From: Chytridium lagenaria
Taxonomy: Eukaryota; Chytridiomycota; Chytridiomycetes; Chytridiales; Chytridiaceae
NCBI GenBank assembly: GCA_025449115.1
Contig: JAHLKC010000018.1
Location: forward strand, 62,001 to 126,000
Direction of reading: 5' to 3'
Length of the DNA: 64,000 nucleotides
In this document: positions 37,264 to 48,576 of the stretch, piece by piece
Layout: every line of letters begins with the position of its first letter
Position numbering within the stretch: position 1 is the first letter of the stretch
The notes under the pieces: generated by a model
Seen by the model: the letters and a program-made list of their open reading frames with translations, nothing else
Told to the model about the DNA's origin: nothing
The model's database searches: none
Program-made: the position numbers and the translations under genes

Positions 37264-37734
37264 TCATCTACTGCAGGCACAACGACTCGCAACGTTGCGC
37301 CGGTGAGGACTGGGGTGTTGTGTGTGATCGGGCAGAGGAGGGAGAGGAGATGTTGGAGGAAGTGGATGCTGTTGTGATATTTGGTAGGGGTGAGCCGGAG
37401 CGGGAGTCTGAGCGACGGATAAGATGGACTTGATCATGTCTGCTGAGGAGGTTGGGGCATTGAGGATGGGATTGCTGCTGGTTGTGGAAGATGCTGTTGA
37501 GATGTGAGACGATGTATCGTCTACCAAAGTAGCGGTCAAGGGTGGAGTGATGGTGGATGACAAGGGGACAATGGTGTAGGATGGAGGACTAGATTGAATG
37601 CTTGTTGCAGCCCCTGCAGTAGTTTCGGTTGTATGGTTTGAGGCAGCAGTTGTGCTAAGGAGGTGACAGAGACGGCAGTAGAAGAGACTATGGAGCCGGA
37701 CGCTCCATAGTCTCGTGCCCGAATCGATCTGCAT
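37264..37734 (-). CDS. Ser/Thr-rich ORF in the same frame just upstream of the disordered protein
   Basis: 156 codons from ATG 37734, Ser/Thr/Pro-rich like the downstream gene and in the same frame, separated from its ATG only by a TGA and two codons. It may be the true N-terminal part with a base error in the stop, an upstream ORF, or chance. A perfect 12-bp inverted repeat lies over its first codons. Confidence 0.3.
   Translation of the reverse strand: MQIDSGTRLWSVRLHSLFYCRLCHLLSTTAASNHTTETTAGAATSIQSSPPSYTIVPLSSTITPPLTATLVDDTSSHISTASSTTSSNPILNAPTSSADMIKSILSVAQTPAPAHPYQISQQHPLPPTSPLPPLPDHTQHPSPHRRNVASRCACSR
37684..37714. repeat. Perfect 12-bp inverted repeat, 7-nt loop
   Basis: Arms gagactatggag (37684-37695) and ctccatagtctc (37703-37714) around ccggacg. 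It could form a stable hairpin in RNA from either strand or be a binding site for a dimeric protein. Confidence 0.8.
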
Positions 37735-39508
37735 GATGAATGACAGACAGACAGTCTCTTCTCTCTGTAAGAGTATGTATGTTTTAATGTGAGTGAGTGA
37801 GTGAGTGAGTGAGTGTATGTGTGTACAAGTGTGTTGTTGTGTATGTATGTTTTATTATATAAATAATAGGTAATACATAGTAAATATATTTTTATATTTA
37901 TGTATTTATTTATTTATTTATTTATTTACTTTTACTATTATTATTATCTATAATATCTATACGACAGCTCTAAACAAGGAGAGAATGAATGATAATAAAG
38001 TTGCTAATATGCAATATGTGCATATATGTATATTGAATATATTATGTTAAATAAATAAATAATATTAATAAATAAATAAATGAATTTCTTTTTCATTTTC
38101 TTTTTTACACATGTGTGACAGTAGCCACCAGTCACCACGAATGCACCACTTGTCCACAACCGAAAAGCTCTTTTTATTATTAGTTAATACATAACAACTT
38201 TAATAATAAAATAGTATTATGTATGATACATAAATACACAATAATACATATTATAATAATACGATGATATGGAGGATGTCTAACTTTGTATAATAACAAT
38301 AAGCACACAACCCATGTGTATGTAAATATTTATATTATTAATAGGTATTTACATACCACGACTATATATATGTACTCACTCACTTACTCACTCACTCACT
38401 CACTCACTTACTTACTTACTCACTCATCACTATCGAGTAAATACAAATAATGTACATACATTGTGTAGAAATTCCTAATTGTATGTATACAAATTCATAC
38501 ATGTAAAAATAAATACATGTTGAAAGATCCATGCCCCTGATATAGAATAATGCCCTCACATCCACACATCCATGACTCCATGCTTATCCATGTGATCCTT
38601 AAAAATTACCTTGTCGTAAACAGTCTCGAACAGACAATGCTACTACCTAGTACGTACTTTGATGATCCTTCGTATTCGCTATTACCGGCCTCAATTAAAG
38701 GTATCGTCCTCTTTCCAAGCATCAAGTGTTCTCAAAATGGCCGTGAAAACACACTGTCCCCTTGGCAAACGCTCTACCAGGCCCTTTTCAGCTGCATATC
38801 ACACCCAGATCCTCACTTTTCTCTTGCTCAAAGCTCCATCCTTAAATATATATCCCACTGTTCTCCTCATCACATTGGTACTCACTCTGCCATCTCGTAC
38901 CAGCAGTATTCAAAGCAGACAGTTTCCCTTTAAGCCCCTCCTTGATGCATCTTTCTCATCCAACTCTACCTGTTACCTTTCCACTATAACAAGACGATAT
39001 AGCATTATCAATCGTTTTTATGCCTTCCGGAACAGTGATTCCAACAGTTTTATTCTACATCAGTGTAAGCCTTCACTGATTGTATAAATACCCGTCGCCG
39101 GATTTGAAAGAACTCGCGGGGATCGTCGTATACAGCGTATGAAACTGCATTATGTAGACAATCGGAACGGGTGAAAACTGATGAATTTTTTGAAAAAGAG
39201 TTGGGTTTTTGCCGAATCCGTTTATTATTATTACTATGTAAATAATACCTACCTAGTCAGTTATTTGACGGATTATTGGACAATTGACAAGATTTGACCC
39301 TCACAAAAGGACGAGGGGTGGTTTTGCTTATGAAAGGAATTCTGTTCCATTCCGCAAATTATTTATTTATTTCAATTATTTGTATTTATGTGTTGGTGAA
39401 AAAAGAGTATAAATAGGGCATCGTTATTCCCCCTCATCTAGCATCATCATCCATCAATCCACATCCTCATTCTCCATCAACACAACAACTCTCAACACAT
39501 TCAAAGCA
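37735..39508. other. AT-rich intergenic region with microsatellites and a promoter
   Basis: (GTGA)n near 37789-37815, (TATT)n near 37905-37928, AATA-rich runs, and (ACTC)n/(ACTT)n near 38372-38424. No gene supported. The last 100 bases are the promoter and CATC-rich leader of the WrbA gene. Confidence 0.65.
39408..39415 (+). promoter_or_regulatory. TATA box of the WrbA-type gene
   Basis: TATAAATA, 94 bases before the ATG at 39509, followed by a CATC/CAAC-rich leader typical of highly expressed fungal genes. Confidence 0.65.
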
Positions 39509-40564
39509 ATGGCACCCAAGATCTACGTCATCATCTACTCGTAAGTGTATTTTTATAAAACATATAGAGTGAGCCCGTCACGACGCCTAGTTCATAATCT
39601 TCATCTTTATCACCCTTATTGGATGATCGATAACCGTAAAAACACCCATCTCAACACAGCTCCTGGGGACACATCAAGACTCTCGGTGAGAGCATCGCCA
39701 AGGGTGCAAAGGAGGCCGGTGCCGAGGTAAGGACCCTTGATTCCCGAAAATGTACCGTTTTCTTTACCCATCTGATCACTTGCAACAATCCAGGTCAAGA
39801 TCTTCCGCGTTCCCGAGACCCTTCCCAGCGAAGTCACCGCCAAGATGCACATGGCATCCTTTGACGACATCCCCGTCATCACCCCCGCGGAGCTCACCGA
39901 AGCTGATGGCTTCCTCTTCGGTCTCCCGTAAGTTTTGCTTCTCCACCCATCCTTGTCATTTGGCGTCTGCCTGACACCAAGAATTTTGGGGCTTTTGACA
40001 AATCTAAAACGCGTTCATGTATTTATATATCAGCACTCGTTACGGTGTCCCCGCTGCTCAGATCAAGACTTTCTGGGACTCAACCGGTCAGCTTTGGATG
40101 ACCCAGGCGCTTGCTGGAAAGTTTGCTGGGTGTTTCACTTCCACTGCTACCCAGTGTGGAGGTCAAGAGACCACCATTATGGTAAGTTTTTTCTTGACTT
40201 TCATTTTCAACTATTCTAATCAATCAACTATCACTCCAGACCTTCATCCCTCACCTTGTTCACCACGGTATCTCCTTCGTTCCCCTCGGCTACTCCCACC
40301 CTAACCTCCACGACAACACTGAGGTAAGAAAAGAAACAACAAACTGAAAAGAAAAAAAAAACACCTTTCCCCCCATTGTTTCCCTTTGCGTGAAGCTTAC
40401 CACGTCTTTTTTTTCTTTCCCTGCAGGTCCACGGTGGTGGCCCATGGGGTTCTGGTACTATCGCGGGTGGTGATGGATCTCGCAAGCCCCATGAGAAGGA
40501 GCTCGCGGTTGCCCATGAGCAGGGCAAGAGGTTCGCACAACTCCTCAACAAGGTCACCAAGTAG
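39509..40564 (+). CDS. WrbA-type NAD(P)H:quinone oxidoreductase (flavodoxin-like)
   Basis: Six exons (39509-39540, 39660-39726, 39794-39927, 40034-40181, 40240-40323, 40427-40564) give exactly 200 residues with no frame break. Family marks in order: [20 protein letters not shown] (FMN phosphate loop and helix 1), [43 protein letters not shown] and [16 protein letters not shown]. These FMN flavoproteins reduce quinones by two electrons and protect against oxidative stress; fungal members (Pst2/Ycp4/Obr1) sit at the plasma membrane eisosome or in the cytosol. The splice sites are all strong. Its 3' end lies 240 bases from the left end of the transposon. Confidence 0.95.
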
Positions 40565-40805
40565 ATGCATTCACGCGTGCTTGATTTCCGCTGCATAACT
40601 TGTTAACAAACCTTTTTTTTCCCCCACAAATAAATCGAATTCATTACGAACCTCGTCTTATATTCTTTGTGTCGTGTGTGCTGGTGGTTTCTTTTATAAA
40701 ACTTTGTATTTGATTTGCCGTATATCCCGTAAAAATTGCTCTGAAGACCGTATGATTCATGTAAAACTTATTCATATAAGATCAACGATTATTTGTTTCT
40801 CCACA

Positions 40806-40816
40806 TACACAGCGAA
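40806..40816 (+). repeat. Left terminal inverted repeat
   Basis: TACACAGCGAA, perfect inverse of the right end; similarity is patchy further in. Confidence 0.7.
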
Positions 40817-41149
40817 TCTTTCAAGAATGGATACTGGGCAATTCCTCTGAAATTCCCTTAAAATTCCACGAAATTTCCTCCCAATTTCCTGGCAGTGATC
40901 ACAACAGCCAATTAATTAATTTTCATCCAATCAGAAATCAGAATTTAAAAAAAATAAATTATTGGCTGCAGTTTTTGGAAATGGCCTGGAAATGAGATGG
41001 TTTTTGACAAGAAAGCACATGGAACCCGCTGGATAATTGTAGACGTTAAGGTTATCTTGTGTAAAATTCGGGAAATCACAGGGAAATAACAGGGAAATAC
41101 CAGGTTATTTGGGGAGGATTTATTCAGTTGTATACTCATAAAACATGTT

Positions 41150-44100
41150 TCACTTTCCCCGTCGTCCTCTACCCCGACCTCTTTTACCCCTTTCTGTCCC
41201 ATCTCCAACATCTGCCGCTTTTGTTGCTTTCCGCTTCCTTCCTTTAGAGCCATTGGCCTCCCCATCATTCAGTACCTCAGTTGACTCCATCACCACATTA
41301 ACCTTTTCCCCGTTACCAGTGTTGTCCTCTCCATCTCCCTCGTCGTTAATATTCGGACTGAATGATGGATCTGGCAGTGTTTCATTAAAACAGATCAATT
41401 TGAAAATAAAACCTTTATGCTTATTGTCCGTTGCCCTGACGGTGTTATAGTTCCAGTTTCATCGACCTGCATGATTTGTGAACCTTTTAAACGCTTAGAG
41501 AATCCGAATTGAGCATGTTCAGTCATAATACCTTGCAGTGACCCTTCTGTATGATTTTTTGAACAGCTCCATTATGTAAAGTATCTGGTTTCTGAGATGC
41601 ACAAGGCTGGGCGGTTTGCTGCTGATATTCGGGTAACTTGGCGGCATCGCAACAGTTTCCGGATTATCCTGTGATTGTGACGAAGGCTTGACAACATGTT
41701 GCTGCTGTTGAATTGGAGGTGCTATGGATATTTGTGTGCTCAGAAGAGAATGCTGCGAAATCTTTAAAGAATTAGCGTCGTTCACATAAATAAAATAATT
41801 CACTGCACCATTCCTTGAACATGGTGAGAAGGCGATGTTGAACGAGGGTGCTGTGACAGATGTGGCACCTGTCGTTGGAGAGGTGATGGTGCAATCAATT
41901 GATATGAGGACGGCGGGAAGGAGGTATGGACTATCTGTGACGGTTGCTGCGGGAAAGAATATAGGTGATTGTAGGGTTGTCCAGCCCCATTTTGCGGTGT
42001 CCACGGAGGTTCATTTGGCAAAAGGCGCAGATTTGAAGCGGAGACGAGGCAGACGCAAAAACTGATTTCGAGGAATACTTGCTTGTTGTGCGGGAGGGTG
42101 GACTGTAAATGGCTGTTGCGGTAATTGTGGCGTTTTCGATGACGAAGCAGCACTTGAGAGTGAATTTAATTCGGATGATGGAGAAATACGTTGAGTCAGC
42201 GGTTGGCGTATGCTGGGCGGTGGCGGGATAGCTGCGGTGCTGGCGGTGGCGATATGCCGATATCCACCATATGCACCCTCAACGGAGTTTTGCAGTTCTG
42301 TTTGGAGGCAATGAGTCAACCACAAGAGCTATTGAAATTATAAGGGGGAAATACCAATATTAGCGGTTAAGCCAGGTAAGCGGAACTTTTGCAATGTTTC
42401 GTGAAGCTTAACATCATTCGAAATACATGGTCGATACTGCCGGAGAACATCCCAAAAGGTATGCTCGTAACGATTTTCGGACAACACCAGTTGGCGCACT
42501 GCTTCGGCAATAATGGTTGCCGCTCGAATGTAAGGGTTTGGGTTAGATGGCTTGTAAATGGTGAAAATAAAGCCAAGAAAAGCGATTTTGTCCAAATTGA
42601 GCGAGCGGTCGCGGTCTTCTAACCGAGATACAACAAACTCATTTAATTTGTGAAGAAACTGATTAAAAATGAGTAATCTGTCAACGATTAGTGCACTTAC
42701 ATTATCTTCAGTACCGTCATTCATATTTCGATCAAGTTCTTCATGGTCGCCATCGTGCATGTACTGCGCACCGACCAATTTGACTAGCGCTACATACGCC
42801 GTACTTAAAATTATACTGGCAGGGTTCTGAATGTTTATCAAATATTCAAGTGCCTTCAAATATTAGCAAAAGCGGTGCCATATTCATAATACCTGTTCAT
42901 TATCTCCACCAGAATTTTGATTACCAAGGTTATTATTGACGAAATGATCAACTTGTCCTATCTTAACCAAAATATCGTCCATTTGAGTTTCCCTTCCAAC
43001 TTTAATTTCATTAAAGGCTGACATATAAAACACGGCGAAGACTTTGAAAAATCTTGACGAGAACATTTGCTTGAACTTCGTCCAAGACTCTCGTAAATTA
43101 AATGTCATACTTGCTTCCATCCAGGAAGACTTCACCAAAGTTCGAAACTCATATAAAGTTTCCTGTGAAAAGAAAAATAAATATAATGCAAATGAAATTA
43201 TTAAAAAAAAGCGGATTTGAAATATAAATGGTTACGTTCTCGAGATAAAGTAAAGGGAAAATAGACATACTCTAAAATTAAAGCTCAAACTACCCTGGCT
43301 TAGCATCACAACTTTTGCCACCTGTACTTCAAATCCTTAACGTTGCTGTTTTTCTTCATAACGGTCGCTCTCAATTCCTCGATCGCTGAAGCCAGCATAA
43401 TTGACCGCTTTTCCACTGTTAACCGTGTAATCGGAACGATTTTCGGGTGCCGGAAGCGAGAACGTGTCATTGCCCCATCGGAGTCTGGTTGAATTTGCCG
43501 TGTCTTTATCGTCCACATCGTCGTCAGCTGACAAGTCAACATTAATTACTTGCCGAGCCTGCTGCAGTACTCCATTTCTAACTGGAAGTTATATAATTTA
43601 AGTAAACCAATAAAACAGTTTAACATAAGAAAAATTCCTTACGTGATTGACGGTTTCTTTGACTCCCTTCACCTAAATGTGGTATATCATCCATCAATTT
43701 AGATTCATCTAAATGACGAAGGTGGAAGGAAGGGAACGGTGTAGTCGAGGAGGAGGACCTTTTATAAGCCTTCGAGATATAAAAATGTAAATTGATATTT
43801 TTAGATGTAATGCTCCCACAATATTTGAAAAGTTCCTTACATTTCCATCAAATGTAAAATTGGCGTCACTCGGTGTCGTGCCTTTCTTCTTTTCGAACAG
43901 ATCATCACCTCCAACTCGTTTATTCTCGTTGGACACCTTTTTTTTTTCACCCGCCACAAAATTCGTCAATTGAACCATTAAAGCGGAAAGATGGTGAGCA
44001 TATTCCTCCCCAGTTGTTGGTAGATTGAAGGCGCTGCGCTCGTCTTGAATAAACTTTTTGATTAGTTTCCTAACGGTGTCATGAATGGTTCCATAGGAAT

Positions 44101-44756
44101 GTTTGGCCATTCAACCAGTCTCTCCAAATGCGGTCTGACGACGGTGAATTGGAAAGTAACCGACCACGTAGGTGCCTCGTATTTTTTCAACTTAACGTTA
44201 TTCTTTGCCGTTCTAACGATTGACATAACCTTTAAGACTTCAGTACACATTATGAATATGGGAGATATTTTACCTGGTCAATCTTACTTGAGATATCTTC
44301 ATTAAACGAGGTATCCTCAGTTTTTGCAAAAGTTGAAACCTGTGTCAAAGGGATGGAGGGTTGGCTAGCATGAGTTAGAATGTGATAAGAATAAACTTAA
44401 ATAAACTAGTACATAAAATCATAAGAACTTTTCCCAATGAATGATGAAGAACTTCCTTTGACAGATTCATTCATCTTAGTCACGGCGTTGGATATCTGGA
44501 CCTGCGCTTTGGTGAAGTATTCAGCGCACTTCAAGACCACTTTCCGGCTTGATTCCAGCTTTGCAAGTTCATCCTTAAGATCCTCAATTTCCTTCCGCAT
44601 TAGCCGGATGCGACCGTCTTTTGTATGGCAATCAGAACAGCTCTTCGTACATTGGATAGGCTGCTTGAATGGTTCCAGCTCAAAATCCAGATCCGGCAGA
44701 TTGATAGAACCCCAAGACTCGGCATCTTCGTCATCAGAGGGTATCATGGATTTCAC
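41150..44756 (-). CDS. Transposon-encoded accessory protein, unrecognised
   Basis: Lies 70 bases downstream of the transposase stop, same strand, inside the inverted repeats. It starts MKSMIPSDDEDAES at 44756, then a Cys cluster (CTKSCSDCHTKDGR) and a coiled coil (RLMRKEIEDLKDELAKLESS). Introns recovered by phase include one near 44329-44406 (leading to VSTFAKTEDTSFNEDI) and 44 nt near 44229-44272. The middle (43.1-42.3 kb) is helical, with YGTIHDTVRKLIKKFI and FWDVLRQYRPCISNDV. A Gln/Pro/Ser-rich low-complexity part follows (42.3-41.5 kb). The last exon is acidic, then strongly basic (KGRKRKATKAA, RGKRGRGRGRRGK), a likely nuclear localisation and nucleic-acid-binding tail. About 900 to 1,000 residues in eight or more exons, with several frame breaks. 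No known domain recognised; by position it could resemble a TnpA-like DNA-binding partner, which is inference only. Confidence 0.45.
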
Positions 44757-44828
44757 TTATTTCAATCAACCGCAATTTTTTTGTCCGATCGTGTAGATGA
44801 GACCATCACCATAAAGCATTGACTTTAT

Positions 44829-47800
44829 TTAATCGTAACAGTTTACATTCGTACACACAAGAAGACCTGGTGTCAAAGTTAAGATTCTCACAGGCTTCTT
44901 TATTTTCTCCACCTCCGTAATAAATATTAAAGGAGAAAGTTCGGACGTAATCTTAACCCAGTGAAGTGGTTTGTAATCATCGTCCTCTTGTCTAGTTTCA
45001 CGAAGAGGCATACGATAAGAAACAAGGCGCCTCTCTGAGTCTTGTGTCCAAAGAAATGAAATGATTTCCCCAATGTGAGTCTTGTCCGATACGATGTAGC
45101 TTCCATCAGAATCTTACTTCCCGCCTTGTATGTTTCGTAATTAATAATGGCGCGGCCATGTTTAGCAAACATGAATTGGCGTGTTTTGTCTCGATCATCA
45201 TCAAACACGCACGGGCCCTCGCGATTAACCCATGGTGATCCTTTGTTAGGAAATTCGAATCTAGCGCGTTTCCGTTACCATACACTTACATTAATAAACT
45301 AACTAACCTGACGGGTATATTATTTGATTTCCCTTTCACCTGCCGCAGGACTTCCATGGTCATATTTGCTGAATATCTATCAAAGACTGATCTCGATACG
45401 TGAAGATAGTTAACATTGTTGAAGTGGTGTTTCAAAGTGCCAATGCATGCCTCAAAAACAAAACACCAATAATCGCGCGGCGGTCCAAATTGACGAATGG
45501 TGCGCTCCCAATGCCTTAGAAGATGTGTGTTTAAGGAAACCCAATCTGACGTGTTCTCCAGGGCTAAGAGGTTCGCGAGGCTCTCAATAAAATGGTCAAT
45601 ATCAGTCATGTCTTCTTTGCTCAGTGTGTGTTGAGCTAAAAGCATAATGATACGAACGTAGAAGCACCAGTGCAGAAAGAGCCGCTTCATAGAGTCCGTA
45701 TCGAGAAAACCCAGTTTGCAAATCATGTAAGGGGATGCCTCACAGAAAAGTTTGATGCCGTGCGCCTTGAGGCCTTTCCACTGCGATGGATTTGTGAACG
45801 AATAAGCACCAGTTTTTCCGTTAAGGCGACAGAATTCCCGATTTTCTTTCCCCAGCAATTCCCACTTTTTCTGAACATTCCCTGACATCCCATCCATAAG
45901 CCGGAAAAAGAAACGATTGCAATCTCCCAGGTATGCCTGATGCATTAAGTCAATTACAATCGTTTCGGGTACATTGCAGCCCGGCCATTTCAGTATTTCT
46001 GAAAAACCATTAATCCCTTCCTTTGATAAATCGTAACTTTGATCCGAGTAAGGATTTCCCACGCGGCCACGGTTAAGGCTAAACAAGGTTCTCATATCAT
46101 CTGCTGTCCGCAACGGATGTTCAGTAGCGTCACGAATTGAATTGTGCGGTACGGTGCATACATGGCAAGGTCTGGAACACTTGACGGAGGGAGAAAACCA
46201 CAAATCCCTTTCCTTGCGGGTATATCACCTAATATGATCCATACAAACGCGAAGACACAATATAACGTCGAATCTATGAGCATATCAACGCCTTTAGAAA
46301 GCTGATTGAGGTCTTCCGTAAATAAACTCAGCAGCTTATTATCTCCGGCAAGCTTATGTGAGGTTTTTTTGCAGAGCAGTATCGGCACAACTCCAAGAGA
46401 CTTTGGCCGACCACGGAAAGCTCGACTGATTTCGCCAGCGGATACCATGAATACTAGATGCTTCAGGTCATGTTTTCCAACTCCCTTCCAACCAAAGTCG
46501 TCGTTATAGAAGTATAGATGTAAAAACAGCGGTTTTGCGCGTCGGTTCCGACAGCTATCAAATCGAGGCCTCCAAAGATGCTTGTTCTATCAAGCAAACC
46601 AATCCAGTCACTCCCTTCCCAGACGTTCTCATAACCACCATCGTAACCTTCTGCAGTACGCACACGATCGCGCAAAGATGATGGAGTTGTTAGATAAGGT
46701 ATTGTGTGGATGGCGTTGACGGCAATAATATCCTCCCGAATATGCGGAGACGAGAGCCAAATCTTGACCACAGTAGATATTGAGAGAAAAGGAACCAGAT
46801 GTCTTTCTGTCATTGTTGCTGTACCAAAGGAAGCAGTAAGTGGTAATAGCCCTGCTTTGGCTGATATACGAGAAACACGTTTGATGAGGCTATGAAGACG
46901 CTTTGGAGGCGGATTTATTGTTGAAGTGTACATCCATGGAAGGCTTGCCACAGCATGATAAGTCCGATGGGTTATGTTGTTTTCCATGACAATAAGATAT
47001 AAATCAACGATATTCTTCAGGTAGTCGTTACCATCAATAATGGCAATGAGCTTGCTAAGGTCGTAATTTTCTGTGTACAATTAGTAATTGCAACGTATAT
47101 ATGTACAGGTGCTTACCGTGATCTTCATTCTCTTCGGACCCAGAGGAAAAAAGGCTGCCAAAGTCCTCGTCTGTATCGGAACCATCAGAGGATTCGGATT
47201 CCGTGTCAATATAAACAGATTCTGAATCGCCTACAAAATTAAATACATCATAAACCGTTAGACTTCATGCAGCAAACGCACACTAACCGTCAATGTCTGT
47301 ATCATTTCCATTTTCAGATTCACTTCCGCTCTGGCCCCCGTATATATCATCATCATGATGTGAATCAATTATGTTGATGGCTTCATACATACCGTAGAAT
47401 TTAGATTCCGTTTCGTCACGACCGTATTTGAAGTGAGATATTTGTTTACTTGAGATCAGTAATTTTGTATAAGTCTAAAAAGCACAGTTTTGCTCTTACC
47501 GTAATCGTCAGTTTCACTTTCCGTTTCGTTCCCACCTGAGGTACTATCGTCGGCAAAAGCGATATGATGGTCCTCGAAACCAAGAGAATCTCCCTCCAAA
47601 TGTACGTGAGCATGATCATTGGAATCCATCTCAACGTTTTCCAATGAGTTATCATCATTTGAATTCAGCACAGTGTTTGCCAACGAATTATCCTCTAACA
47701 TTTGCTCACTCCTTCCTATAAACGTCATCAATAACACGCAGCTACCATGAAACTTACGATATTTTCGTAAATGCAACCTCACATGATGAGCGACGGCAAC

Positions 47801-47992
47801 TGGACTTGCATTAATGAGAATTACACCGCAATCAGTTCTCGGACATCTGTAATCCGAAACACTGCTATCGACATGCTTTCGAGATATCAAATGCCGATAC
47901 AAAGACGCGACCGAACGTGTTGTAGAATAAGGCTGACCTGAAATGCAAAACGGGCACTGGAAAACGGTGTTTGCGACGCCCTTCTCCTGCAT
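44829..47992 (-). CDS. Transposase with N-terminal zinc fingers
   Basis: Starts at ATG 47992 (MQEKGVANTVFQCPFC). Two C2H2-like fingers follow (CPFC...H..RKH and CPRTDCGVILINAS...H..H), then an acidic linker over three short exons (47.7-47.1 kb). The central part matches the layout of large CACTA/KDZ-type transposases: IDGNDYLK, RHLVPFLSIS, LSLFTEDLNQLSKGVDML, GDIPARKGICGF and the KCSRPCHVCTVPH Cys cluster. The C-terminal part has ETIVIDLMHQAYLG, WKGLKAHGIKLFCEASPYMI and LNTHLLRHWERTIRQFGPPR with DYWCFVFEACIG, typical of the DUF4218 region. It would cut and rejoin the element ends. Frame breaks lie near 46460, 46170 and 45010-45030. About 950 residues. Confidence 0.7.
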
Positions 47993-48253
47993 GATGATGG
48001 ACTTTTGAGTTTCAATATTGGTAAAATGACAATCTTGACAATCATCGACAATTTCATCATTTTATTAATGTATTATAATTTAATTTAATTTAATTATTAT
48101 AATTTTAAGTCGCAATTAATAACATATATAAAAGTAGGTAACACTTGTTGTCCAGAATATACCTCTCACCAATCAGAAAGACGCTACACAGTGTACAACA
48201 CTGGGAAATCTCCAGGAAAGAGGCTGGAAATGGCCGGAGACCAATTTGAGGAG

Positions 48254-48264
48254 TTCGCTGTGTA
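48254..48264 (-). repeat. Right terminal inverted repeat
   Basis: TTCGCTGTGTA, the perfect inverse of 40806-40816. Confidence 0.7.
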
Positions 48265-48576
48265 CATAGAAAAACAATGTAGATATTATTCTCCTCTTTC
48301 TGATTTTCGAAACTAGCAATTTCAAAACTGACGGGGAAACATAGCTTTCACCAAATAAAATACCACAGAAATAAGATTAAAATCAACAAAAAAAAGCAGT
48401 ACCGCGTAAATATAGGGGGTTCTATGTAAATGAATTATAAAGTAAAAAATAAAAATATGTTGCTGAGAAACAGTTGTGAGATTGCCTATCGTTATCACCT
48501 CTCAAGAAACACATGGCAACAAACTAATTTGTTTAAAAATATGAATAAAGATACGAGATAAAAAGAAATGGAGTTC
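48265..48576. other. AT-rich 3' flank of the kinesin gene
   Basis: Nothing supported. It lies outside the transposon. Confidence 0.5.

Larger units (their letters stand above)
40808..48262. mobile_element. DNA transposon with terminal inverted repeats (CMC/CACTA-like), about 7.46 kb
   Basis: The ends are inverted copies: CACAGCGAA at 40808 and TTCGCTGTG ending 48262. Both are flanked by TA, so either a 2-bp TA target duplication or an 11-bp repeat TACACAGCGAA. Sub-terminal regions share short motifs: GGGAAAT..CAGG at about 41070-41105 and at about 48205, and TGGAAATGGCC-like sequence at both ends (near 40978 and 48225). The interior carries, on the minus strand, a large transposase and then a second protein. 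A CAC-starting repeat, a transposase with DUF4218-like C-terminal features and a second ORF fit the CACTA-Mirage-Chapaev group, but superfamily assignment is inference. It sits between the 3' ends of two convergent genes, a neutral insertion site. Whether it can move is unknown: both genes have several frame breaks. Confidence 0.75.
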
